In this document: in pieces, positions 34,521-45,256 of the stretch
Position numbering within the stretch: the stretch's first letter is position 1
How the letters are laid out: every line of letters starts with the position of its first letter
Assembly: GCA_014058405.1 (NCBI GenBank)
Contig: CP047423.1
Span: forward strand, 2,356,001 to 2,420,000
DNA length: 64,000 nucleotides
Reading direction: 5' to 3'
From: Candidatus Nitrospira kreftii
Lineage (GTDB): Bacteria > Nitrospirota > Nitrospiria > Nitrospirales > Nitrospiraceae
Notes under the pieces: model-generated
Told to the model about the DNA's origin: nothing
The model's database searches: none
The model's input: only the letters and a program-made list of their open reading frames with translations
Made by a program: the position numbers and the translations under genes

Positions 34521-35260
34521 CGAACCCACTCCGTCCAGTTCCCCTGCCCGTTCCATGACCAATAGATTCGAAACGCCTTGCCCCGGATCTTCTCTTCCCG
34601 CACATACCCCCAAAATCGGCTGTCCAGACTTTGGTCGCGATTATCACCCATCACAAAATACGATCCTTCAGGGACGGTTACCGGTCCGAAATTATCACGT
34701 GGGTTGATGCTGCTATCGATCACTCCGGGATCGATTCGTTGGGTAAAGGCTTTGTCGTCAAGCGGGTGACCGTTCACGAGGACGACTTTATTCCGAAGCT
34801 GGATGGTATCCCCAGGCAATCCCACGATTCGTTTTATGAAGTCCTTTTCTTCATCTTCAGGGAAGCGAAACACGACGATATCGCCGCGTTCCGGTTTGCC
34901 GAACGCAACCACGGTAGTGGAGGTGTAACAATTGACCGGCGGAAAGCTCCAGAGCATCTTGCAGTCCGTCGGCCACTGCAGGCCATAGGACAACTTGCTG
35001 ACCAGGATGTGATCGCCGATCTGCAGGGTAGGAATCATCGATCCCGACGGAATCTTAAACGCCTGCACGACGAATACGCGAATCGCGAAGGCCAACAGCA
35101 TGGCCACGATGATCGCTTCCGCATACTCTCGGACAAGGGACTTACGTCCGACCTGATCCGCCTGGCCCCCAAGCTTGGCGCTGGAGATCGCCGCTGGGTC
35201 TGCCGACCCCGATGAGCCGGACAGCTTCTCTACATTTCGCTGATTTGGATCGAGGCTCAT
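34490..35260 (-). CDS. lepB: Signal peptidase I
   Basis: This protein of about 256 aa is the membrane serine/lysine protease that releases Sec and Tat substrates. After an N-terminal tail it has a membrane segment ([20 protein letters not shown]), the nucleophile Ser in [11 protein letters not shown], the catalytic Lys region [12 protein letters not shown] and the conserved [18 protein letters not shown]. The ATG overlaps the lepA stop as ATGA, a coupled arrangement also common in other bacteria for lepA-lepB. A longer frame upstream would lie within lepA and is rejected. A pair of Cys in the loop (TDCKMLW, VNCYTST) is unusual and may form a periplasmic disulfide. Confidence 0.94.
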   Translation of the reverse strand: MSLDPNQRNVEKLSGSSGSADPAAISSAKLGGQADQVGRKSLVREYAEAIIVAMLLAFAIRVFVVQAFKIPSGSMIPTLQIGDHILVSKLSYGLQWPTDCKMLWSFPPVNCYTSTTVVAFGKPERGDIVVFRFPEDEEKDFIKRIVGLPGDTIQLRNKVVLVNGHPLDDKAFTQRIDPGVIDSSINPRDNFGPVTVPEGSYFVMGDNRDQSLDSRFWGYVREEKIRGKAFRIYWSWNGQGNWTEWVRWERFGKAIQ

Positions 35261-37056
35261 TCTTCCCCGACTCTCAGGATTGCGAGGAACGCTTCCTGCG
35301 GGACCTCGACACTGCCGACTGCTTTCATGCGCTTCTTTCCTTCCTTCTGCTTCTCTAACAACTTCCGTTTTCGCGTAATATCGCCGCCGTAGCATTTTGC
35401 CAGCACGTTCTTCTTCATCGCCCCGATGGTCTCACGCGCAACGACCTTACTCCCGATCGCCGCCTGAATGGCGATCTCGTACATCTGCCGTGGAATCAGC
35501 TCCTTCATTTTCTCGGCAAGCTGACGTCCACGCTGGACCGAACGGTCTTTATGCGTGATAAACGACAACGCATCGACCGCTTCGCCGTTCAGGAGAATAT
35601 CGAGCCTGACAAGATCGGACTCGCGGTAGCCGAGTACCTCGTAGTCGAGCGACGCATAGCCCTGAGTGCGCGACTTGAGCTTATCGTAAAAATCGAGGAT
35701 GACTTCGTTCAACGGTAATTCATAACTAATCACGACCCTGGTCGGATCGAGAAAATGCAGCCCCTTCTGGATACCTCGGCGTTCCTGACAGAGCTGGAGG
35801 ATGGCCCCCATGTACCGCTCAGGCGTAATGATCGAGGCCAAAATAAACGGCTCTTCGAATGACTCGATGCTACTCGGAGGCGGAAGCTGCGACGGATTAT
35901 TGACCTCCAGGACGTCACCCTTCGTCGTGAGGACACGATAGACGACGGTCGGAGCGGTCGTGAGGAGGGTCAGATTGTATTCACGCTCGAGACGTTCCTG
36001 AATGATTTCCATATGCAACAGGCCCAGAAACCCACAGCGAAAGCCGAACCCCAACGCGAGCGATGTCTCAGGTTCATAGGCGAAGGAGGAGTCGTTCAAT
36101 CGCAATTTGATCAACGCATCGCGCAAATCTTCATATCGGCCGGTGTCGGTGGGATAGAGCCCGCAGAAGACCAGCGGCTTGACCTCCTTGTATCCGGGAA
36201 ACGGCATAGCCGTGGGTGATACGGCGTCCGTCAGCGTGTCACCGATTTTGACGTCGGCGACTTCTCTCATGTTGGCACAGAGGTACCCCACCTCGCCGGT
36301 CAGCAGTTCTGATTTCTTTGTTCGTTTAGGGGTGAACTGACCGACTTCCATGACCTCAAACGTCCGGTTGTTCGACATGACTTTGATCTTCATACCGGGC
36401 CGGATGGATCCATCCACCAGGCGCGCAAGAACGATCACCCCCTGATAATTGTCGAACCACGAGTCAAAAATAAGCGCCTTCAGCGGGGCTCGTGGATCAC
36501 CGGAGGGAGGAGGAACCCTGGCAATGATCGCTTCCAACACTTCCGGGACGCCTTTGCCTTCCTTCGCGCTGATAGGGAGGGCATCGTCAGCGTCGAGCTG
36601 GAGCACTTCAGAGATCGAGTGCTTCGTTCCGTCAATATCCGAACTCGCCAGATCAATCTTATTGATGACCGGGATAATGGTGAGGTTGTTGGCCATGGCC
36701 AGATTCACATTGGCAATGGTCTGCGCCTGCACCCCTTGTGTCGCGTCGACAAGCAACAGCGCCCCCTCACATGCCGCAAGGCTCCGTGAGACTTCATAGG
36801 TAAAATCGACGTGCCCGGGTGTATCGATCAAATGCAAAGCATACGTCTTCCCATCCTTTGCTCGGTACCTGATGGCCACTGCGTGGGCTTTGATCGTAAT
36901 GCCACGTTCCCGCTCGAGATCCATGGCATCAAGGATCTGTTCTTTGGCCTCTCGAGCAGTGACTGCGCCAGTAGCTTCTAGGAACCGGTCAGCGAGGGTT
37001 GATTTGCCGTGATCGATATGAGCAATGATTGAAAAATTGCGTATAAGGCTTTGCAA
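35257..37056 (-). CDS. lepA: Elongation factor 4 (LepA)
   Basis: This 599-aa ribosomal GTPase has the G1 motif [13 protein letters not shown], then [21 protein letters not shown], and the LepA-specific C-terminal domain ending [18 protein letters not shown]. Length is typical. It starts at TTG, with AGGA 4 nt upstream; this start is supported by a consensus promoter immediately upstream that leaves only about 20 nt of leader. It begins the envelope run and is translationally coupled to lepB. Confidence 0.95.
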   Translation of the reverse strand: MQSLIRNFSIIAHIDHGKSTLADRFLEATGAVTAREAKEQILDAMDLERERGITIKAHAVAIRYRAKDGKTYALHLIDTPGHVDFTYEVSRSLAACEGALLLVDATQGVQAQTIANVNLAMANNLTIIPVINKIDLASSDIDGTKHSISEVLQLDADDALPISAKEGKGVPEVLEAIIARVPPPSGDPRAPLKALIFDSWFDNYQGVIVLARLVDGSIRPGMKIKVMSNNRTFEVMEVGQFTPKRTKKSELLTGEVGYLCANMREVADVKIGDTLTDAVSPTAMPFPGYKEVKPLVFCGLYPTDTGRYEDLRDALIKLRLNDSSFAYEPETSLALGFGFRCGFLGLLHMEIIQERLEREYNLTLLTTAPTVVYRVLTTKGDVLEVNNPSQLPPPSSIESFEEPFILASIITPERYMGAILQLCQERRGIQKGLHFLDPTRVVISYELPLNEVILDFYDKLKSRTQGYASLDYEVLGYRESDLVRLDILLNGEAVDALSFITHKDRSVQRGRQLAEKMKELIPRQMYEIAIQAAIGSKVVARETIGAMKKNVLAKCYGGDITRKRKLLEKQKEGKKRMKAVGSVEVPQEAFLAILRVGEE

Positions 37057-37084
37057 ATCCTAGCTCATTCGTGAAAATCGATTT

Positions 37085-37113
37085 ATTATAGTTACTGCCT
37101 CGGAGGTTGTCAA
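37085..37113 (-). promoter_or_regulatory. Consensus sigma-70 promoter of lepA and the envelope run
   Basis: On the minus strand a perfect TTGACA (37108-37113) is separated by exactly 17 bp from a perfect TATAAT (37085-37090). The start would fall near 37078, about 22 nt before the TTG codon. Confidence 0.85.
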
Positions 37114-37158
37114 AGACGTTACCCACCCTTATAATCACGCGCCGCGACGTTGAGAAAA

Positions 37159-37240
37159 GTGTATGGCGCATAGCTTATTGCACAAGCATACGATGACAAG
37201 CCAGTGTCTTTGTTTCTGCCACACGCCATAAGCCATACGC
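37159..37240. repeat. GTATGGC-type inverted repeat between lepA and bioA
   Basis: Arms GTATGGCGCATAGCTTAT (37161-37178) and ATAAGCCATACGC (right end, 37228-37240) are imperfect inverted copies; the right arm also reads GCCACACGCCATAAGCC. It lies between divergent lepA and bioA, upstream of both. Confidence 0.45.
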
Positions 37241-37261
37241 TTCCAGACAATTTATTCCAAC

Positions 37262-38629
37262 ATGGCACGCAAGCCTACCATTCAACAACTCGCAAACTGG
37301 GATCGGAAGTACCTCTGGCATCCGTTTACCCAGATGCAAGAGTGGGAGCAAGAAAAGCCGCTCATCATCGAACGTGGCAAAGGTTCCTATCTCATAGATA
37401 CAGAGGGAAAGAAATATCTCGACGGGACGTCATCCATTTGGGTGAACCTCCACGGGCATCGACATGCGGTTCTTGATCGTGCAATCAAGAAGCAACTCGA
37501 CAAGATTGCTCACTCGACGTTCCTTGGTCTCACCAATCCACCGGCCATTGAGCTCGCGCGCGAGTTGATTCGAATCGCTCCAACGGGCCTCACCCGCGTA
37601 TTCTATTCCGACAACGGCTCGACGGCGGTTGAAATCGCGCTGAAGATGGCCGTCCAATATTGGCAACAGCGACATCCGAAGGCGGGCCCAAAGAACACGT
37701 TTCTGCACCTGAAACTGGCCTATCATGGCGATACGATCGGCGCGGTGAGCGTCGGCAACATAGAATTGTTCCATTCTCGCTTCAAGCCGCTACTCTTTCC
37801 GACCTTGGAAGCAGAACCGCCCCACTGTTATCGCTGTCCGCTGCAACTCACTTACCCCTCTTGCCGGATGGCCTGCCTCGAACCGATCGAACAGGTGCTG
37901 AAACGTCGCCACCGAGAACTGGCCGGATTCATCATCGAACCACTCATGCAGGCAGCCGCCGGCATGATTCCCCAGCCTGCCGGCTACTTGAAACGGATTC
38001 GCGAGCTCTGTACGAAATACAATGTGCTCTTGATCGCCGACGAAGTCGCAACCGGCTTTGGACGAACCGGAAAGATGTTCGCCTGCGAGCACGAACACGT
38101 TACACCTGATCTGATGGCCATCAGCAAGGGACTGACCGGCGGGTACATGCCATTGGCGGTGACGTTGACGACCCATGAGATCTACCAAGGGTTTCTCGGA
38201 ACCTACGACGAGTTCAAGACCTTCTTCCATGGCCATAGTTTTACCGGCAATCCACTTGGATGTGCCCTTGCGCTCGCCAATCTCGAGATATTCAAGACTG
38301 AGAAAACACTGGTACGACTGCAAGCCAAAATCAAATTGCTCGCGCGACTCCTGCAGCCATTTCGGCGCCTGTCTCATGTCGGCGACATCCGTCAGCGTGG
38401 ACTCATGGCGGGAATCGAATTAGTCCAGGATCAGGTGACGAAAGAACCCTATCCACTTAGTGTTAAAGCTGGTCATCGCGTGGCAGCTACCGCCAGGGCC
38501 AAGGGGCTGATCTTGAGGCCAATTGGTAACGTGCTCGTGCTCATACCGCCACTATCGACAACTGTCGAAGAATTGAAGAAAACGGTGGAAATCCTCGCCG
38601 AATCGATAGAAACTTTGCGCATCGACTGA
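37262..38629 (+). CDS. bioA: Adenosylmethionine-8-amino-7-oxononanoate aminotransferase
   Basis: This 455-aa PLP enzyme of biotin synthesis uses S-adenosylmethionine as amino donor. Landmarks are LWHPFTQMQEW at the N-terminus (the BioA-specific substrate region), YSDNGSTAVEIALKMA, AYHGDTIGAVS, IADEVATGFGRTGKMFA, the PLP lysine in MAISKGLTGGYMPL and FFHGHSFTGNPLGCALA. The insert CYRCPLQLTYPSCRMAC with four Cys between residues 190 and 215 is found in some BioA enzymes. No other bio gene is adjacent, so it stands alone on the plus strand between two minus-strand operons. Confidence 0.93.
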   Translation: MARKPTIQQLANWDRKYLWHPFTQMQEWEQEKPLIIERGKGSYLIDTEGKKYLDGTSSIWVNLHGHRHAVLDRAIKKQLDKIAHSTFLGLTNPPAIELARELIRIAPTGLTRVFYSDNGSTAVEIALKMAVQYWQQRHPKAGPKNTFLHLKLAYHGDTIGAVSVGNIELFHSRFKPLLFPTLEAEPPHCYRCPLQLTYPSCRMACLEPIEQVLKRRHRELAGFIIEPLMQAAAGMIPQPAGYLKRIRELCTKYNVLLIADEVATGFGRTGKMFACEHEHVTPDLMAISKGLTGGYMPLAVTLTTHEIYQGFLGTYDEFKTFFHGHSFTGNPLGCALALANLEIFKTEKTLVRLQAKIKLLARLLQPFRRLSHVGDIRQRGLMAGIELVQDQVTKEPYPLSVKAGHRVAATARAKGLILRPIGNVLVLIPPLSTTVEELKKTVEILAESIETLRID

Positions 38630-38706
38630 GTGTCATCTACTTCACCTGCTCACTACCGTTTGCCAGGCATGTCTGCCACCACAACAGGGGAATAGGATCA
38701 CGTCTT

Positions 38707-39507
38707 TCAACAGAGTCGTACTTCCTGGCCCACGTCGACTTGCAGACATCGCGCCGCACTGTCTTCCTGCAGAAAGATTTCCAAGAATCCACCACTATTA
38801 ATCAATGCGGCAGGACTCTCTCCATCACCTTGGCTATAGCTTCCTACCAATTTGGTCACGATATGCGTTCCGATATGGATCTCGATCTTTGCTAGACCAA
38901 TGGTTGCCTGAAATTCCCGTACCTGCTTCGCCGTGACATTTGAGATCAGATTACCGAATCGATCAATGTATTCAATCCTTCCAATCAGTATTTGATCTTG
39001 CTGCTGAGGTGCCCATACCAGGCTTTTCATGGGATCATTAATCACCGGACCAAAAAATGAAGGCGGCTCCCCACTGGCAAGCAAGGCAGCGACCGGCGCG
39101 AACAGATCACGTCCGTCAAATGTACCCCCTTCTGAAGGGAGCCGATAGCGCGCCTCCTCGATCTGCCGAATGATGACGTCCTGCTCATGTTCCAGGACGT
39201 GGCTGAGCAAGCCGTTATCCGGCGCCAGAAAACTATAGCGTGAGGTGGTCGCAAGGATCGCCCGCCTGGTGCTTCCGACACCGGGGTCCACGACACAGAC
39301 ATAGATCGTACCATCCGGAAAATGCCGGTAACAGGCGCCGAGCACATAGCTGGCGTCATCGATCTGATGCGAAGGAATTTGATGGGAGATATCAACGACC
39401 CTAGCGTTGGGGTGGATGGTCAAGATCACACCCTTCATGCTCGCGACGAACCAGTCGCGCTCACCGAAATCCGTCAGAAGGGCAATGAGAGGGCGTGACG
39501 CCGGCAC
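38707..39507 (-). CDS. SAM hydroxide adenosyltransferase (DUF62, chlorinase/fluorinase superfamily)
   Basis: This protein of about 266 aa belongs to the family that splits S-adenosylmethionine to adenosine and methionine. Signatures are ALLTDFGERDWFVASMKGV, YVCVVDPGVGSTRRA, FLAPDNGLLSHV, FDGRDLFAPVAALL and GRIEYIDRFGNLISNV. The RN-type triad of hydrolases rather than the halogenase pocket is expected but cannot be proved here. I start at a GTG one base after the greA stop, with GAGG upstream; the frame extends to a TTG inside greA. It is the last gene of the pyr operon. Confidence 0.88.
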   Translation of the reverse strand: MPASRPLIALLTDFGERDWFVASMKGVILTIHPNARVVDISHQIPSHQIDDASYVLGACYRHFPDGTIYVCVVDPGVGSTRRAILATTSRYSFLAPDNGLLSHVLEHEQDVIIRQIEEARYRLPSEGGTFDGRDLFAPVAALLASGEPPSFFGPVINDPMKSLVWAPQQQDQILIGRIEYIDRFGNLISNVTAKQVREFQATIGLAKIEIHIGTHIVTKLVGSYSQGDGESPAALINSGGFLEIFLQEDSAARCLQVDVGQEVRLC

Positions 39508-39508
39508 G

Positions 39509-39985
39509 TCAGCATTCCTCGAATTTGATCTCCACAACCTCGTATTCAACCATCTTCACAGGAGTTTTGACTTCGACAAAGTCTCCGACTCGCTTGCCGA
39601 TGAGTGCGCGCCCGACCGGAGACTGTACGGAGATCTTGTTGAACTTCATATCGGCTTCGTCTTGACCGACCAACGTGTACCGCTTCTTGTCTTGCGACTC
39701 TTGTTCCACGACCAATACCGTGGCGCCAAAGACAATGGTATCGCTCGTGCGTCCCGCGGTTTCAACGATGCGGGCTTCCGCCAGTTTCGTCTCCAGTTCC
39801 GAGATCCTTGACTCGATGAATCCTTGGCGTTCTTTGGCCGCGTCGTACTCGGCGTTCTCACTAAGGTCTCCATGCGCTCTCGCCTCCGCGATCGCCTCAA
39901 TTACCTTCGGCCGCTCGATTTTCCGCAGACGACCCAACTCCGCCTTGAGTGCGTCATAGCCTTTCTTCGTAATTGGTGTGGGCAT
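39509..39985 (-). CDS. greA: Transcript cleavage factor GreA
   Basis: At 158 aa it has the GreA length and architecture: an N-terminal coiled coil (PITKKGYDALKAELGRL to EARIVE) whose tip carries acidic residues (DLSENAEYDAAKERQ), and a C-terminal FKBP-like domain ending SVQSPVGRALIGKRVGDFVEV. It reactivates backtracked RNA polymerase. It follows carB by 22 bp in the pyr operon. Confidence 0.95.
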   Translation of the reverse strand: MPTPITKKGYDALKAELGRLRKIERPKVIEAIAEARAHGDLSENAEYDAAKERQGFIESRISELETKLAEARIVETAGRTSDTIVFGATVLVVEQESQDKKRYTLVGQDEADMKFNKISVQSPVGRALIGKRVGDFVEVKTPVKMVEYEVVEIKFEEC

Positions 39986-40007
39986 GCTCCGCTCGCTCCT
40001 AGACGAT

Positions 40008-43000
40008 TTATGCTTGATGATACTCTTGCAGTGAACGGATCGATAGAGTTTTTTTCAAGATGGCTTCAATTCCCATTGCCGCCGCATGGGCGCCACGCAT
40101 CGTTGTAAAATACGGAATGCCTCGATGCAATGCCTCCCTTCTGATCGACAAGGAGTCGGCATGAGCCGAAGCAGTTCGCACCGTATTGACCACGAGCGCT
40201 ACTGAACCATTTTTAATGTGATCGACGATATGAGGCCGCCCTTCAGCCACCTTATTCACAACTTCTACGGAAAGCCCGTGCTCGCGCAAGTATCCCGCTG
40301 TTCCACTCGTTCCTTGAATGCGCATCCCTAGCCTGTTCAATACCTTGCCGACCTCAAGAGCCGCCGGGCGATCGGATTCTTTCACGCTGATAAAGACCGT
40401 CCCCACCGTGGGAAGGCCTGCCCCGGCTCCCGCTTGCGATTTCGCAAACGCCCATCCAAAATCGCCATCGATCCCCATCACTTCGCCGGTCGACTTCATC
40501 TCCGGCCCCAACAACACATCAACACCGGGAAATTTGTTAAACGGGAAGACGGCTTCTTTCACCGAGAAGTGCTCAGGTAGAGGGGCACTGGTAAAGCCGA
40601 GTTCCTTGAGAGTTTTTCCCATCATGACTTTCATGGCTAACTTTGCGAGCGGCACGCCAATCGCTTTGCTGACGAACGGCACGGTTCGAGACCCCCGTGG
40701 ATTCACCTCGAGCACGTAGATCGTCCGACCTTTCACGGCAAATTGCGCATTCATCAGACCGATGACCCCAAGCTCCAAGGCCAGCATGCGCATTTGACGC
40801 TCAATCTCGCTAACAATGGCTGTATCCAAGGTGTATGGAGGGAGTGAGCAGGCGGAGTCGCCGGAATGCACACCCGCCTCCTCGATATGTTCCATGATAC
40901 CCGCCACAACCACGGTGTCTCCGTCGGAAATGGCATCCGCATCGACCTCGATCGCATCGGCCAGATACTTATCAATCAACACCGGATGCTTGGGGGACGC
41001 CTTCACTGCTGATTGCATATACTCCAACAAGCCGGATTCGTCATAGACGATCTGCATCGAACGCCCGCCCAAGACGTACGACGGTCTGACCATGACCGGG
41101 TAACTGACCCTTCCAGCAATCTGCACCGCCTCTTTAACCGACCGCGCCATTCCGCTTTCCGCCTGCCGTAATCCCAACCTTGTCAGAAGCTCTCGGAATC
41201 GTTCTCGGTCTTCGGCTAAATCGATGGCATCCGGGCTTGTACCAAGAATCTTCACACCCGCCTTCGACAACGGTAGAGCAAGTTTCAAGGGCGTCTGACC
41301 GCCAAACTGTAAGACGACTCCGATCGGCTGCTCGCGATGGATCAGATTCAGCACATCTTCCTGCGTGAGTGGCTCAAAATAAAGTCGATCAGATGTATCG
41401 TAATCCGTACTCACGGTTTCCGGATTGCAATTCACCATGATCGTATCGATCCCATCTTCCCGGAGTGCCATCGCCGCATGGACACAACAATAGTCGAACT
41501 CAATTCCTTGTCCGATGCGATTCGGCCCGCCACCGAGAATCACCACTTTTTCCCGGTCAGAGGGTCGAGCTTCACACTCTCTCCCATACGTTGAATATAA
41601 GTATGGAGTTTGTGCCTCGAATTCCGCCGCGCAGGTATCCACTCGCTTATAGGTAACCCCTCGTGTCGGATGTTGCATGCGCGCGCTGGTGACCCCGGAC
41701 ACCTCACATCCGAGCAGGTGCGCGATGCGATCATCGGAAAACCCCAACTCTTTCGCGTCCCAGAGTAGCGCCCCGTTCAATACTGAACCTGGATCGGCGG
41801 CATGATCGACAAGTACGCGTTCAAAATCAATCAACTCCCTTACCTGCGCCAGGAACCAGGGATCAACCATGGTCGTGACAAACAGCTCTTCGTCCGTCAA
41901 TCCGAGTCGCATGGCATCAGCGAGGTACCAGAGCCGTTCCGGAATCGGGCTGCGAAGCATACGTTCAAGTTTTTCCTTCGCCGCCTGTCGATCAAACTCG
42001 GCCGGTATGCCCCGATCAATCCCAAACCGGGAAACCAAGCCGTTCAGTTCTAATTCGAGCGACCGAATGGCCTTCTGCAAGGATTCCTTGAACGTCCTTC
42101 CGATGGCCATCACTTCGCCGACCGACTTCATTTGTGTGGTCAAGGTCGGATCCGCCCCCTTGAACTTCTGGAATGCAAAACGAGGAATTTTGACCACCAC
42201 ATAGTCGATCGCCGGTTCAAAAGAAGCTTTGGTGACACCGGTAATATCATTGGTGATTTCATCCAAGGTATATCCGACGGCAAGCTTGGCGGCAATTTTT
42301 GCGATCGGGAATCCGGTCGCCTTGGACGCTAGCGCCGAACTGCGCGACACCCGAGGGTTCATTTCAATGACGACCATCTCCCCGTTCGCCGGATTGACGC
42401 CGAACTGAATGTTCGAGCCACCGGTATCGACGCCGATTTCCCGAATCACACGAAGAGCCGCGTCACGCATGCGTTGATATTCTTTGTCAGTCAATGTCAT
42501 CGCGGGTGCGACAGTGATGCTGTCTCCAGTATGCACGCCCATCGGATCGAAATTTTCAATCGGACACACGATAACGACATTGTCTTTTAGATCCCGCATG
42601 ACCTCGAGTTCATATTCTTTCCATCCGATGACCGACTCTTCGATCAACACTTGGCTGACTGGGCTCATCGCGAGCGCCCAATCGATCAATTTCTCGAATT
42701 CTTCTCGGTTGTACGCGATATTTCCGCCGGTGCCTCCCATCGTAAAAGACGGTCGAATGATCGCCGGAAATCCCACCGTCTCCAGAATGGCCACGGCTTC
42801 CTGCCGATTGTGTGCCGTACCGCTCGTTGGTACTCGGAGGCCGATTCGCTGCATGGCCATCTTAAACGCTTCCCGATCCTCGGCTTTATGAATGGCTTCT
42901 GCCGAGGCACCGATGAGCTTCACACCATATTTCTCAAGAACTCCTTGCTTCACTAAACCCATCGTGGTGTTGAGAGCCGTTTGCCCACCCATGGTCGGAA

Positions 43001-43259
43001 GCAAGGCATCGGGACGCTCACGAGCAATCACGCGCTCAACCACCTCGACGGTAATCGGCTCCACATACGTTCGATCAGCCATCTCCGGATCCGTCATGAT
43101 CGTAGCCGGATTGCTGTTGATCAGAACGATTCGGTAGCCTTCTGCCTTAAGCGCTTTGCAGGCCTGGGTCCCGGAATAATCAAACTCGCAGGCTTGACCG
43201 ATGACGATCGGGCCAGACCCGATCATGAGGATTGACTGAATGTCCGTTCGTTTTGGCAT
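40008..43259 (-). CDS. carB: Carbamoyl-phosphate synthase large subunit
   Basis: This 1083-aa protein is full length. It has two homologous ATP-grasp halves (first beginning [22 protein letters not shown], second [21 protein letters not shown]), each with its ATP-grasp glycine-rich loop ([28 protein letters not shown]) and [21 protein letters not shown] ends. A C-terminal methylglyoxal-synthase-like allosteric domain follows ([21 protein letters not shown]). It makes carbamoyl phosphate for pyrimidines and arginine with CarA. CarA is encoded upstream but separated by two protease genes. Confidence 0.97.
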   Translation of the reverse strand: MPKRTDIQSILMIGSGPIVIGQACEFDYSGTQACKALKAEGYRIVLINSNPATIMTDPEMADRTYVEPITVEVVERVIARERPDALLPTMGGQTALNTTMGLVKQGVLEKYGVKLIGASAEAIHKAEDREAFKMAMQRIGLRVPTSGTAHNRQEAVAILETVGFPAIIRPSFTMGGTGGNIAYNREEFEKLIDWALAMSPVSQVLIEESVIGWKEYELEVMRDLKDNVVIVCPIENFDPMGVHTGDSITVAPAMTLTDKEYQRMRDAALRVIREIGVDTGGSNIQFGVNPANGEMVVIEMNPRVSRSSALASKATGFPIAKIAAKLAVGYTLDEITNDITGVTKASFEPAIDYVVVKIPRFAFQKFKGADPTLTTQMKSVGEVMAIGRTFKESLQKAIRSLELELNGLVSRFGIDRGIPAEFDRQAAKEKLERMLRSPIPERLWYLADAMRLGLTDEELFVTTMVDPWFLAQVRELIDFERVLVDHAADPGSVLNGALLWDAKELGFSDDRIAHLLGCEVSGVTSARMQHPTRGVTYKRVDTCAAEFEAQTPYLYSTYGRECEARPSDREKVVILGGGPNRIGQGIEFDYCCVHAAMALREDGIDTIMVNCNPETVSTDYDTSDRLYFEPLTQEDVLNLIHREQPIGVVLQFGGQTPLKLALPLSKAGVKILGTSPDAIDLAEDRERFRELLTRLGLRQAESGMARSVKEAVQIAGRVSYPVMVRPSYVLGGRSMQIVYDESGLLEYMQSAVKASPKHPVLIDKYLADAIEVDADAISDGDTVVVAGIMEHIEEAGVHSGDSACSLPPYTLDTAIVSEIERQMRMLALELGVIGLMNAQFAVKGRTIYVLEVNPRGSRTVPFVSKAIGVPLAKLAMKVMMGKTLKELGFTSAPLPEHFSVKEAVFPFNKFPGVDVLLGPEMKSTGEVMGIDGDFGWAFAKSQAGAGAGLPTVGTVFISVKESDRPAALEVGKVLNRLGMRIQGTSGTAGYLREHGLSVEVVNKVAEGRPHIVDHIKNGSVALVVNTVRTASAHADSLSIRREALHRGIPYFTTMRGAHAAAMGIEAILKKTLSIRSLQEYHQA

Positions 43260-43277
43260 CGTGTCGCGATCGTTGAC

Positions 43278-44237
43278 TCAGCTGGATGGTGGCATAGGCC
43301 CGATCAGTGGCTGATAGGGGGCCGGCACGGGTCGCACACCCCCCTGTGCCGCATCGTAGTGCTTCAGCGCTTCAGGAATCCAGGCTTCAATTTGGTTGAT
43401 GCGCGCGATATCGGAAGGGTGCGTGGAAAGAAACTCCGGAATATTATGCTGCGACCGAAAACAGACCTTATTGATCATTTGCCTTGGACATCCACTCATC
43501 CGCTCCCAAAATGGGACCGCTTCTCGAGGATCGTAGCCGGCCTGCGCCATCAGCTTGAGTCCGATGTAGTCCGCTTCAGACTCCTGTTTTCGTCCAAACG
43601 GCAATGACACCCCCACCCCATAAGCACTCATCGCCGCCATCGCGGCATCCGGGCGACCGACGGCAGCACCGGCTGCAAGCGCGCCGACTTGTCCGATCAT
43701 TTCAAGGATACTCCGGCTGTACCGCTCGGCTCCATGACGCTGAAGCGCGTGCGCCACCTCATGCCCGATCACGGTTGCTAAGCCGTCTTCGTTCTTGGTC
43801 AGCTTCAAAATTCCCGTGAAGATCGCCACCTTCCCACCCGGTAAGGCGAACGCGTTGATGGTGCGATCGTCCTTGATGATGGCAAACTCCCATTGATATT
43901 CCGGTTTATTCGCGACTGCCGCGATACGTCTCCCGACCCGATTGACCATCTCATTCAACACCAAATCGTCACTGACAGGCGCTTTGCGCAGTAACTCACG
44001 GTACGCGCCGATCCCCATGGCAATTTCTTTCTCCTCGGATATGTAAATAAATTGATCCCGTGCCGTGCCCGGCGCGCGCACACATCCCGTCAGCGTTGAG
44101 ACCAGTCCACCGGCAGTCGCGATGCTGAAGAGCCAGCTGAAGCCTGCCAGCCATCGAGCACCACGTTGCAACAAGGCTCGGCGCCCAATGATCGTTGAGC
44201 ACAACGTGTCGATCTTCTGATCTATCCTCTGTTCCAT
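43278..44237 (-). CDS. Lipoprotein M48-family metallopeptidase (LoiP/YcaL/BepA-like)
   Basis: This protein of about 319 aa has a long basic N-terminus and a hydrophobic stretch ending in a lipobox (STLTGC), so it is probably a periplasmic membrane-anchored protease. The zinc motif is VIGHEVAHALQRHGAE, the third ligand lies in ESEADYIGLKLMAQAGYDP, and the C-terminus has FLSTHPSDIARINQI as in YcaL-type M48 enzymes. Start codon uncertain: an ATG at 44237 or a GTG 18 nt upstream. It lies between sppA and carB in the pyr operon, an unexpected place for an envelope protease. Confidence 0.88.
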   Translation of the reverse strand: MEQRIDQKIDTLCSTIIGRRALLQRGARWLAGFSWLFSIATAGGLVSTLTGCVRAPGTARDQFIYISEEKEIAMGIGAYRELLRKAPVSDDLVLNEMVNRVGRRIAAVANKPEYQWEFAIIKDDRTINAFALPGGKVAIFTGILKLTKNEDGLATVIGHEVAHALQRHGAERYSRSILEMIGQVGALAAGAAVGRPDAAMAAMSAYGVGVSLPFGRKQESEADYIGLKLMAQAGYDPREAVPFWERMSGCPRQMINKVCFRSQHNIPEFLSTHPSDIARINQIEAWIPEALKHYDAAQGGVRPVPAPYQPLIGPMPPSS

Positions 44238-44305
44238 TTCGATTCTCTGGATCACAGCCGATCATCATTATAATACCATTCATAGGGATCGGCGCCTTGC
44301 GCTCA

Positions 44306-45256
44306 CTATGGCATCCAGAGATACATGAACTGTGGCGTCCCTCCTCTGACAAATGACGCCAGATCGAAGTCGGCAAACCCTGCCAGCACACCAGGTGCCA
44401 GAATGCGTGAGTAGACGTTGTTGGAGTATTCTCCTGGACGCTGGTAGGTCACGACGCGGGCTTCTGTCAGTCCCGCCTTCTTCTTGGCCAACTCAACCGC
44501 ATCTTCCAAATAGCCGATCTCATCGACTAAGCCCGCGGTTTTGGCTTGCTCACCGGTATAGATTCGTCCATCGGCCAATCGTTTGATCTGCTCCATCTGT
44601 AAGTTGGAGCGGCCTTCCTGCACGATGTTCAAGAATCGTTGATAAAATGAATCGATGAGTCCCTGGAAGATGGCTCGTTCTTCCAGCGTCATGGTGCGAA
44701 ACGGCGAGCCCATGTCCTTGCGAGGGCCTGATGTGACCGCCGTCGCCTCAACCCCGATTTTTTCCAACAACCCTTTGGCGTTGACCGTGAGCATGATGAC
44801 ACCGATGCTGCCTGTGACGGATGATGGATGAGCAAGAACGGTATCCGCTGCGGCGGCAATATAGTATCCCCCGGATGTCCCGATATCCATGATCGACGCG
44901 ATGATGGGGATTTTTCGCGTGGTTTTGAACCTCTTGAGTTCATGGTAAATAATATCCGATGCCGTGACCGTCCCACCTGGCGTATTGATGCGAAGCACGA
45001 TCGCTTTGATCTGCTCATCCTTTGAGGCTCGTGTCAGCTGTTCCTTCACGCTCGCGATCATACTGGCCGAAGGCCGGAATCCTTCCTTCTCTTGAGAACT
45101 GATGACTCCGGAAATTTCGATCAGTAAGACCTTTGCCTTTCCGGTCCCATCGACCTGGGCTTCTTGCAGAGGTCCTGGTCCAGGGAACAGCGGAAAGTTA
45201 AACGTGCAGCCGGATAAACAGAGTCCGATGACGGCCACGACCAAGCAATTACGCAT
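44306..45256 (-). CDS. sppA: Signal peptide peptidase SppA (short form, lipoprotein-like)
   Basis: This protein of about 316 aa degrades cleaved signal peptides. The start chosen has GGAG 6 nt upstream and overlaps the carA stop by 8 nt. A lipobox (LCLSGC) predicts lipidation. The S49 core has the nucleophile region [16 protein letters not shown] and the general-base lysine in [11 protein letters not shown]. It is the short single-domain SppA. Its coupling to carA is visible in the sequence and unusual by function. Confidence 0.9.
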   Translation of the reverse strand: MRNCLVVAVIGLCLSGCTFNFPLFPGPGPLQEAQVDGTGKAKVLLIEISGVISSQEKEGFRPSASMIASVKEQLTRASKDEQIKAIVLRINTPGGTVTASDIIYHELKRFKTTRKIPIIASIMDIGTSGGYYIAAAADTVLAHPSSVTGSIGVIMLTVNAKGLLEKIGVEATAVTSGPRKDMGSPFRTMTLEERAIFQGLIDSFYQRFLNIVQEGRSNLQMEQIKRLADGRIYTGEQAKTAGLVDEIGYLEDAVELAKKKAGLTEARVVTYQRPGEYSNNVYSRILAPGVLAGFADFDLASFVRGGTPQFMYLWMP

